9,783 nucleotides of DNA, taken from NCBI GenBank assembly GCA_947036475.1, contig CAMQRG010000062.1, positions 1-9,783 on the forward strand. The letters run 5' to 3'. The notes under the pieces were generated by a model. The model searched no databases, was not told the DNA's origin, and saw nothing but the letters and a program-made list of their open reading frames with translations. This DNA is from an uncultured Clostridia bacterium (GTDB taxonomy: Bacteria > Bacillota > Clostridia > Lachnospirales > Anaerotignaceae). Below are positions 1 through 5,646 of this stretch, piece by piece; position 1 is the stretch's first letter, and every line of letters begins with the position of its first letter. Both the position numbers and the translations under genes were made by a program.

Positions 1-27
1 GCAGCGTCAGATGTGTATAAGAGACAG
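1..27 (+). other. Nextera/Tn5 adapter remnant (not genomic)
   Basis: These bases equal the last 27 nt of the Illumina Nextera read-1 transposase adapter as I know it. Positions 9-27 are the 19-bp Tn5 mosaic end (AGATGTGTATAAGAGACAG). This is library-preparation sequence that survived trimming. It marks position 1 as a raw contig end and means any reading frame starting inside it is artificial. Confidence 0.97.
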
Positions 28-80
28 GTTATAATCGCAATCACACCAAGGATTCTTTTTGGTGTGATTGCGATTATAAC
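28..80. repeat. Perfect 22-bp foldback at the adapter junction
   Basis: Bases 28-49 are the exact reverse complement of 59-80, with a 9-nt loop (50-58). The stem begins at the first base after the adapter and does not extend past it (27 and 81 are both G). No T-tract follows on the + strand, so it is a poor terminator. A hairpin whose edge coincides with the adapter joint suggests a foldback chimera made during library preparation, with 28-49 a copy of 59-80. A genuine genomic palindrome cut by Tn5 at its edge is the alternative. Confidence 0.85.
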
Positions 81-167
81 GGCGTTCATGAATGTGGCCA
101 AACGCTTATGGGTATGTACGACTGCTTCTATTGCAATCAACAGCGTGTCCCTGTTCATAAAGCCTGA
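51..167 (+). CDS. Possible 3' end of a truncated Cys-rich gene
   Basis: An open frame with no start of its own enters from the damaged contig end and stops at TGA 165-167. The roughly 38 visible residues contain five cysteines in a pattern recalling a metal-binding fold: a WCDCDYNGVHECG stretch, then YDCFYC, and the tail NQQRVPVHKA. I do not recognise the family. The upstream part cannot be read because the adapter and foldback replace it. The frame may be chance: a different frame is also open to 195, but it begins inside the adapter. If real, this gene precedes the operon on the same strand, about 270 bp upstream of it. Confidence 0.3.
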   Translation, partial: DSFWCDCDYNGVHECGQTLMGMYDCFYCNQQRVPVHKA

Positions 168-331
168 GAAGGGAAGCGCGGCGGATAAAAGCTGATTGTG
201 AACCAAAGGACTGAAACCGCAGAACTGCCTTCCTGAAAAGGAACTTTTGGCTGGAAATAGTTCAGATTTTTCTTTACAGGCAATTTCCTGTTAGAATGCT
301 TCAAAAAAATACCAAAAATTACGCAGTTTTC
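168..331. other. Intergenic stretch with only weak hairpins
   Basis: No convincing gene is seen here. A weak AT-rich hairpin pairs GAACT (241-245) with AGTTC (259-263) and is followed by a T-rich tract at 267-275, so it could be a poor terminator for the upstream fragment. Two other 5-bp stems (230-234 with 239-243, and 276-280 with 287-291) are too short to interpret. The region is clearly more AT-rich than the genes that follow. Confidence 0.4.
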
Positions 332-360
332 TTGTAAAAATGGGTAGAATAAGGTAGTAT
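332..360 (+). promoter_or_regulatory. Candidate sigma-A-type promoter of the operon
   Basis: TTGTAA (332-337) and TAGTAT (355-360) are separated by 17 bp, the optimal spacing for a housekeeping promoter. Each box matches consensus at four of six positions. Transcription would start near 366-368. It is the only reasonable promoter seen before the operon and lies about 80 bp upstream of the first start codon. TAGAAT at 345-350 is a better -10 on its own but has no -35 partner. Confidence 0.5.
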
Positions 361-362
361 AG

Positions 363-395
363 GATGGGTAGGGAGAAAATCCCTGCCCATCTTTG
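363..395 (+). promoter_or_regulatory. Leader hairpin, terminator-like
   Basis: GATGGGTAGGGA (363-374) pairs with TCCCTGCCCATC (380-391), twelve pairs including one G-U, around a 5-nt GAAAA loop, followed by CTTTGT. It sits at the predicted transcription start, so it may be a 5'-end stem that stabilises the operon mRNA. Alternatively it ends transcripts arriving from upstream, or acts as an attenuator. The U tract is short (three Ts, then G and T), so efficient termination is doubtful. Confidence 0.5.
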
Positions 396-438
396 TATAA
401 AAAATTAAGGAATAGATTGAGAGATTTAGGAGCGGATT

Positions 439-3400
439 ATGGCGCGAAAAGGCAATCAGGCGGTCAGAACCGTCAGTTTTATGATGTTGATTACCCTGCT
501 GGGGAAACTGCTTGGAATGGTGCGGGAGCAGTTTTTAGCGGCGAAATATGCAACGGGCGTGGAGGGCGCGGCCTTTATGGCGGCAAGCCAGGTCCCGCGG
601 CTGTTTTTTGACGCGATATTTGCATCGGCGATTTCCGCCAGCTTTATCCCCATTTTTGTGGAATATCTGGAAAAACGGGGGCGGAAAGAGGCGTTTGCGC
701 TGGCGAACCGTTTTATTACGCTGATTTCTACGGTAACCGTCTGCCTGATGCTTCTGGGAATGCTGTTTGCAGAGCCGATTACGCGGCTGTTCGTGCCGGG
801 CTATGAGGTGGAAACCATTGCGCTCTGCATACCGCTTCTGCGTATGCTGTTCCCGACGATGCTGTTTACGGCAATTGCATTTTCATTTGTCGGGATATTG
901 CAGTCGCTGGACGAATTTAATATTCCCGCGGCTCTCAGCGTGGTTTCCAATACAATCATTATCATTTATTATATCTTTTTTAACGACAGGCTGGGCGTGT
1001 ACGGACTGACTGCGGCATTCCTGTTGGGCTGGGCGATGCAGGCGTTTATGCAGCTGCCTTCCCTCTGGAAAAAGGACTACCATTTCCGGCCGGATTTCCG
1101 TTTCGGGGACGACGGGCTGAGGCGCATCGGAAAGCTGATGCTGCCAGTTATGGTAAGTACATGGATACAGCCCATAAATTTCGTAATCAACAGCCGTTTT
1201 GCTTCCCTCCTGCCGAATGGCGAACAAAACGGTACGGCATTGCAGTATGCCAACACGTTGTATACCATCATTGTCGGGGTGTTTGTGCTGGCAATCGCAA
1301 ATATTATTTTCCCGCAGCTCTCCCGCATGACAGGTGAGGAGGGGAAAGAAGAATTCGGCAAGACGGTAAAAGTTACGCTGCGCTCCATGATGTTCCTGCT
1401 GATACCGATGATGGCAGGGCTGATGGTGCTTGCGGAGCCTGTCGTAAGGCTGATTTACCAGCGGGGGCAGTTTCAGGCGGAGGATACACTGCTGACCTCA
1501 ACGGCGTTATTCTTCTTTTCTGTCGGCATGGCGGGATATGGTGTGCAGACGATACTGAGCCGTGCGTTTTATGCCAATCAGGACGGGAAAATGCCGTTTC
1601 TTTCTGGTGTGGTTTCCATTACTGTGAACTGGGTATTGTGCAGCATACTGCTGGAGCCGATGGGGCTGGGCGGGCTGGCGCTGGCGGCCGCGCTTTCCAC
1701 AACGGCGGCGGCGGCTGTGCTGTTTGTGCCTGCGGTGCGGAAGTATCCCGGGATACTGGACGGGAGCCTTGTGAGCCAGCTGACAAAAATGCTGGCGGCG
1801 GCAATGGGCATGGCGGCTGTTGTGCTGGGCAGCTATCGCTTTTTTGCGGCAAGGCTGGGCGGCAGTCTGCTGATGCAGGTGTTTTCGCTGGGTGCCGCGG
1901 TCTGTATCGGCGTTGCGGTATACATGACGCTGGCGTGGGTACTGCGCATTGAGGAAGGACGCATGGTCTTTGAAACGCTGGGACGTCTTATGGGGCGCGG
2001 CGCGGAGGCGGAGGCGTCTGCGGACGGGAAGAACAGAGGACGGAGAGAATATCCGATGATTGAAAAAATATCATGGGCAATCGAGGACAGCTTTTGTTTT
2101 CGGGTGCTGGCAAAAATCATAAACGGTCTGGTTTCCATATGGACGGGCAGTATGATATACAGGTGCTATGCCGCTATTGGGCGCGCAGTTGGCAGGGCAT
2201 TTGCGGAAAGTGCGATACTGGGCTTTTTGCGCCGGAACTGGGACAATGCCCTGTGCGTACGGGACGGGCATCTGCCGCGCTTCTGGCGGAGGCTTTCCAA
2301 CTGGAGCGGCAGGGCGGTGCGTCTGCGGACGAATGCTGTGGCGGACGCTTTGCGGGAAAGCGCGCTTTTGGGGCTTTTCGGACGGAATTTTATGGTACTC
2401 TGTCTTTGCGTCATCGTGCTGAGTATCCCGATACTGCCGACCATACTGCTGGCGGCGGAATGTATGGGAACGTTTCTGCTTTATCTTGTGAATATTTTTA
2501 TGGGGCGGATACGCGCGCAGCGGACAAGCATGGTCTGCGTACTGCTGGGGTGCTTCGGCGTTGCCGTGCTTTACGGCGGGCTGACAAGCTATGCTTTCCC
2601 GCAGGCCTTGCAGGCGATGGCAATACTGCTGACGCTTCTGGCGGTCTGCTTTGTGGCAAAAGATGTGATTGATACCGAAGAAAAGCTGGATTTTGTGCTG
2701 TTTATGCTTATCGGCATGGGTACGCTTGTCGCGCTTTATGCGGTTTATCAGTATGTTGTCGGCGTGGAGATGGACGAGGCCTGGGTGGACGCGGAGAGCT
2801 TCAATATTGCGACACGCGCCTATGCAACATTCAACAACCCGAACGTACTGGGCGAATACCTCATCATTGTGGCTTCTCTGGCGGCGGGTATGCTCTGGAA
2901 GGTGCGGAACTGGCTGGGGAAACTGTTTTATGCGGGCTGTTTCGTAGTGCTCTGTCTGGGGCTTCTGGCGACAAATTCCCGCGGGGCAATGCTGGGACTG
3001 CTGTTTTCGGCGGGGCTGTTCGTGCTTTTGGCGGAGCGGCGGCTGCTGCCCGTAGGTATCGCAGGGCTGGCGGCTATGCCGTTTGTACTTCCTGCAAGCC
3101 TTTGGAGCAGGCTGGCAAGTTCGCTGACGATGAGCGATTCCTCGTCCCTTTACCGCCTTTCCATTTACAAGGCTTCGGGGGAGATTATACAGCATTATTG
3201 GGCAACGGGCATCGGCATCGGCGCGTTCCCGCAGATTTACCCGCTGTTCTCCTTTGAGGCGGCGAACGCCTACCATGCGCATAACCTGTTTCTGGAGGAA
3301 TTTATAGAATTGGGTATTGTCGGCTTTGTGCTGCTTGTGCTCCTTCTGGTGTTCTTCTTTCAGCGGCTCTATTCCGCGATGGGGAAAACACCCCGCCGTT

Positions 3401-3573
3401 TTAAGGTCCTTCTGGGGGCAATGTTCGGCGGCTTTGCGGGGCTGTTATTGCAGGGCATGACGGACCACCTTTGGTTTGACTATCGTATTGTTCTGCTGTT
3501 CTGGTGCTTTATCGGTATCAGTATGGCGGCTGTGAGAGTGGGGGAAAACGAATGGCGCAGGGAAAAAAGATAA
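439..3573 (+). CDS. murJ: MurJ-type flippase fused to O-antigen ligase/polymerase
   Basis: A 1044-residue polytopic membrane protein made of two normally separate proteins. Residues 1 to about 518 are a MurJ/MviN (MVF-family) flippase: the N-terminal GKLLGMVREQFLAAKY and VPRLFFDAIFASAISASF stretches are typical of the family, which moves undecaprenyl-linked precursors across the membrane. Residues 519-539 are a charged linker (AEAEASADGKNRGRREYP). Residues 540-1044 resemble the O-antigen ligase/Wzy superfamily: YATFNNPNVLGEY (795-807), ATNSRGAMLG (844-853), RLSIYKAS (906-913) and the hallmark AYHAHNLFLEEFIELGIVG (944-962). Start: ATG 439 with AGGAG at 428-432, 6 nt away. In this operon it could flip and then polymerise lipid-linked cell-wall polymer units; lipid II flipping is also possible. 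Odd point: an internal ATG at 2056 (residue 540) has its own Shine-Dalgarno and an ATGA overlap in another frame, so the fusion may be recent or an indel artefact. Domain identities are firm; the physiological substrate is inference. Confidence 0.92.
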   Translation: MARKGNQAVRTVSFMMLITLLGKLLGMVREQFLAAKYATGVEGAAFMAASQVPRLFFDAIFASAISASFIPIFVEYLEKRGRKEAFALANRFITLISTVTVCLMLLGMLFAEPITRLFVPGYEVETIALCIPLLRMLFPTMLFTAIAFSFVGILQSLDEFNIPAALSVVSNTIIIIYYIFFNDRLGVYGLTAAFLLGWAMQAFMQLPSLWKKDYHFRPDFRFGDDGLRRIGKLMLPVMVSTWIQPINFVINSRFASLLPNGEQNGTALQYANTLYTIIVGVFVLAIANIIFPQLSRMTGEEGKEEFGKTVKVTLRSMMFLLIPMMAGLMVLAEPVVRLIYQRGQFQAEDTLLTSTALFFFSVGMAGYGVQTILSRAFYANQDGKMPFLSGVVSITVNWVLCSILLEPMGLGGLALAAALSTTAAAAVLFVPAVRKYPGILDGSLVSQLTKMLAAAMGMAAVVLGSYRFFAARLGGSLLMQVFSLGAAVCIGVAVYMTLAWVLRIEEGRMVFETLGRLMGRGAEAEASADGKNRGRREYPMIEKISWAIEDSFCFRVLAKIINGLVSIWTGSMIYRCYAAIGRAVGRAFAESAILGFLRRNWDNALCVRDGHLPRFWRRLSNWSGRAVRLRTNAVADALRESALLGLFGRNFMVLCLCVIVLSIPILPTILLAAECMGTFLLYLVNIFMGRIRAQRTSMVCVLLGCFGVAVLYGGLTSYAFPQALQAMAILLTLLAVCFVAKDVIDTEEKLDFVLFMLIGMGTLVALYAVYQYVVGVEMDEAWVDAESFNIATRAYATFNNPNVLGEYLIIVASLAAGMLWKVRNWLGKLFYAGCFVVLCLGLLATNSRGAMLGLLFSAGLFVLLAERRLLPVGIAGLAAMPFVLPASLWSRLASSLTMSDSSSLYRLSIYKASGEIIQHYWATGIGIGAFPQIYPLFSFEAANAYHAHNLFLEEFIELGIVGFVLLVLLLVFFFQRLYSAMGKTPRRFKVLLGAMFGGFAGLLLQGMTDHLWFDYRIVLLFWCFIGISMAAVRVGENEWRREKR
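2042..2059 (+). promoter_or_regulatory. Internal ribosome binding site and relic ATGA at fusion joint
   Basis: GGAGAG (2042-2047) lies 8 nt before an in-frame ATG at 2056-2058, which encodes residue 540, the first residue that looks like the natural N-terminus of the O-antigen ligase-like half (MIEKISWAIED). The ATG overlaps a TGA at 2057-2059 in the +1 frame, the common translational-coupling arrangement. Either this is a remnant of two genes that fused, or the ligase half is still also made separately from here. Confidence 0.55.
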
Positions 3574-4667
3574 AGGTATTTCATGTACTGACTGACCGGA
3601 ATATCGGCGGCGCGGGACGGTGGCTTTTGAATTATCTGAAACATTATGACAGGGAACGGTTTGAGGTTTCTGTTGTACTTCCGGCGGACAGCCTGCTCTG
3701 TGAAGCGGTGCGGGGGCTGGACGTGCCTGTGCTTGCCATGCCGGAGATGGAAGATAAATCCTACGACCCGAAGGCAATGCGGCCGCTTGCGGCGGTATTC
3801 CGGAAAGAGAAGCCGGATATTGTACACACGCACGCCAGCATGACGGCAAGAATGGCGGCGAGACGCGCGGGGGTGCAAAAAATATTCTGCACGAAACACT
3901 GTATGGAGGGCGTGCCGGGGACGTTCCCGAAAAGGCTCGTCCGGCGGGCAGTCAATCGGAGGTTCAGCGATACCATTATCGCGGTGAGCAAGGCGGTGCG
4001 CCGCAGCATGATAGAGGGCGGGACAAGCCCGAAGCAGGTTGCAACTGTGCCGAACGGCATTGAGGACATTCCGATTCTGACGGCGGCGGAACGGACGGAA
4101 ACGCTGGCGGCATTTGGCGGGAAACCAGGGGAATATGCCGTCGGCATGGCGGCAAGGCTGGAAGAAGTCAAAGACCATGGCACGCTCCTGCGGGCAGCGG
4201 CTCAGGTGCTGGAAAAGCGGCAGGACGTGCGGTTTTACATCATTGGCACTGGCAGCCTGCGGGAAGAACTGGAAAAACAGGCAGCGGAACTCGGCATTGC
4301 GGAGCGTGTTGTGTTTACGGGCTTTCAGCGGGACGTAGAACGCCTGGAGGCGGCTTTGGATATTGCCGTAATCACTTCCAGACAGGAGGCGCTTTGTCTT
4401 TCCATCATTGAATCCATGTGGGCGGGTGTGCCCGCTGTGGGGACGGACAGCGGCGGCGTTTCCGAGGTTATCCGGCAGGGGGAAACGGGGTATCTCGTGC
4501 CTGTCGGGGACAGCGGCGCGCTGGCGGAACGCCTGCTGGAACTGCTTGCGGACGATGCGAAACGGCGTGAAATGGGGACGGCGGCGCGGGAATATGTACG
4601 AAAGCATTTCGCGGCGGATAAAATGACGAAACGGATTGAAAAACTCTATACGGAGGAACAAACATGA
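3552..4667 (+). CDS. GT4-family glycosyltransferase
   Basis: A 371-residue GT-B fold retaining glycosyltransferase, expected to transfer a sugar from a nucleotide donor to a lipid-linked acceptor on the cytoplasmic face. The N-terminal Rossmann half carries NIGGAGRWL (17-25) and DIVHTHAS (89-96). The C-terminal donor half carries VPNGI (166-170), VGMAARLEEVKDHG (197-210), IIGTGSLREEL (230-240) and an intact EX7E motif, E279 to E287 (EALCLSIIE). Length is normal for the family. An upstream in-frame ATG at 3504 lies deep inside the previous gene. I chose 3552 because a G-rich ribosome site (3540-3544) lies 7 nt before it and the fold begins right after. It overlaps the preceding gene by 22 bp and its stop overlaps the next start as ATGA (4664-4667), so translation is probably coupled. 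Donor and acceptor sugars cannot be told from sequence. Confidence 0.93.
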   Translation: MAQGKKIKVFHVLTDRNIGGAGRWLLNYLKHYDRERFEVSVVLPADSLLCEAVRGLDVPVLAMPEMEDKSYDPKAMRPLAAVFRKEKPDIVHTHASMTARMAARRAGVQKIFCTKHCMEGVPGTFPKRLVRRAVNRRFSDTIIAVSKAVRRSMIEGGTSPKQVATVPNGIEDIPILTAAERTETLAAFGGKPGEYAVGMAARLEEVKDHGTLLRAAAQVLEKRQDVRFYIIGTGSLREELEKQAAELGIAERVVFTGFQRDVERLEAALDIAVITSRQEALCLSIIESMWAGVPAVGTDSGGVSEVIRQGETGYLVPVGDSGALAERLLELLADDAKRREMGTAAREYVRKHFAADKMTKRIEKLYTEEQT

Positions 4668-5155
4668 ACGAGAAAAAAAGAAAAAAGCTGTTCGGCGTTT
4701 TCAATATTGTGGATATTCTGCTGATTTTGATTGTACTTCTGGGTGCGGTCATCGGCTGGAAACTGCTTGCCGGAAAAGGGCAGGCGGAACAGGCGGCGGG
4801 AAAGGTTTACTCCTATGTTGTAATGGGGCCTGAGGTGCTGGACGAAACGGCAGATTTTCCCGTTGTCGGCGGCAATGCCTACAACAGCTCCACTTCTGTT
4901 TATCTGGGCACTGTAGAGGATTTCCGGACGGAGCCTTACACAGAAACGGTTTTCGATGAACAGGAAGAAGCGTTCCGCAAAGTTCCTGTGGAGGGTTACA
5001 GTACGATATATCTGACGATTGCCGGACAGGGTACGGAAACGGAACGTGATATTACTGTGGAAGGTACGACGGTGAAAGTCGGTATGGAGCTGAACGTGAA
5101 GGGTAAAGGCTATGCGTTCAAGGGCATTGTTGTAGAAGTAAGGGACGGTGAGTGA
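4664..5155 (+). CDS. DUF4330-type single-pass membrane protein, first copy
   Basis: A 163-residue protein of unknown function that resembles the DUF4330 family, which I recall from clostridial cell-surface polysaccharide loci. A lysine-rich cytoplasmic N-terminus (EKKRKKLFG) precedes one membrane segment (about 14-33, IVDILLILIVLLGAVIGW). The rest lies outside and looks beta-rich: VYLGTVEDF (79-87), STIYLTIAGQG (113-123), then a Val/Gly-rich end. There is no cleavage site, so it is probably an anchored N-in/C-out protein. ATG 4664 has a strong GGAGG (4652-4656) 7 nt away and overlaps the stop of the glycosyltransferase gene. It is followed immediately by a paralogue. A role in organising or regulating polymer export is a guess from context only. 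Confidence 0.82.
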   Translation: MNEKKRKKLFGVFNIVDILLILIVLLGAVIGWKLLAGKGQAEQAAGKVYSYVVMGPEVLDETADFPVVGGNAYNSSTSVYLGTVEDFRTEPYTETVFDEQEEAFRKVPVEGYSTIYLTIAGQGTETERDITVEGTTVKVGMELNVKGKGYAFKGIVVEVRDGE

Positions 5156-5156
5156 T

Positions 5157-5633
5157 ATGGCGAAACGGAAACCAAACATTGTGGACGTGTTGATGATACT
5201 GGTGCTGGCGGCCGTATGTGTGCTTGCTATCTATAAATTTGGCTTTGTCAACAGCAGAGAATCTGCCGGGGTTGAAGCTGAGGCGACAAAACGGGAATAT
5301 ACGGCGTTTATTGACGAGGTGCGCATTGCTACAGCGGAGGCTCTGCATAAAGGCGACCTGATTTTTGACGACAAAACGGGTATCTGCATCGGAGAAATTA
5401 AAGATGTTTCCTATGCGCCAATGATGAAAAGCGTCATTGCGGCGGACGGGACAGTCAGACAGGCGGAATATCCGGATTATTACGGCGTAACGCTGACCAT
5501 TGAAGGCTCTATCATTGAGAAGGACGAAGGATATTTTGTGGACGGCGTTGTGGAACTGAAAGCCAATTCGGAGATGAATACTTTTACAAAATACGCGATG
5601 CCCGTAATCAAGGTGACAAGCATCGCCGACTGA
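5157..5633 (+). CDS. DUF4330-type single-pass membrane protein, second copy
   Basis: A 158-residue paralogue of the preceding protein, of unknown function. It has a short basic N-terminus (MAKRKPN), one membrane segment (about 9-28, VDVLMILVLAAVCVLAIY) and an external domain with a similar order of elements: GICIGEIKDVSYAP (75-88) matches LGTVEDF of the first copy, and YYGVTLTIEG (108-117) matches STIYLTIAG. I chose ATG 5157, one base after the previous stop, with GGTGAG (5147-5152) just upstream. A GTG at 5148 is in frame and would add three residues and overlap the first copy, but its ribosome site is poorly spaced. The external sequences have diverged well beyond a recent duplication, so the two may form a heteromer or have different partners. 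Confidence 0.82.
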   Translation: MAKRKPNIVDVLMILVLAAVCVLAIYKFGFVNSRESAGVEAEATKREYTAFIDEVRIATAEALHKGDLIFDDKTGICIGEIKDVSYAPMMKSVIAADGTVRQAEYPDYYGVTLTIEGSIIEKDEGYFVDGVVELKANSEMNTFTKYAMPVIKVTSIAD

Positions 5634-5646
5634 CAGGTGGGAGAGC

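Noticed and set aside
13..195. 60-residue frame on the + strand
   Set aside because: Its start codon lies inside the Tn5 adapter and its first third is the foldback, so it cannot be a real gene as read.
393..611. 72-residue + strand frame overlapping the start of the flippase gene
   Set aside because: It starts just after the leader hairpin, has no good ribosome site and is Gly-rich out-of-frame reading of the MurJ N-terminus.
2071..3282. Long reverse-strand frame (403 residues) opposite the ligase half
   Set aside because: It is an antisense shadow of GC-biased coding sequence, rich in Arg, Gln and His, with no family motifs. The + strand protein here has clear O-antigen ligase motifs.
3480..4661. 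Long reverse-strand frame (393 residues) opposite the GT4 gene
   Set aside because: It has His/Arg/Phe-rich low-information sequence, exactly opposite a well-supported glycosyltransferase.
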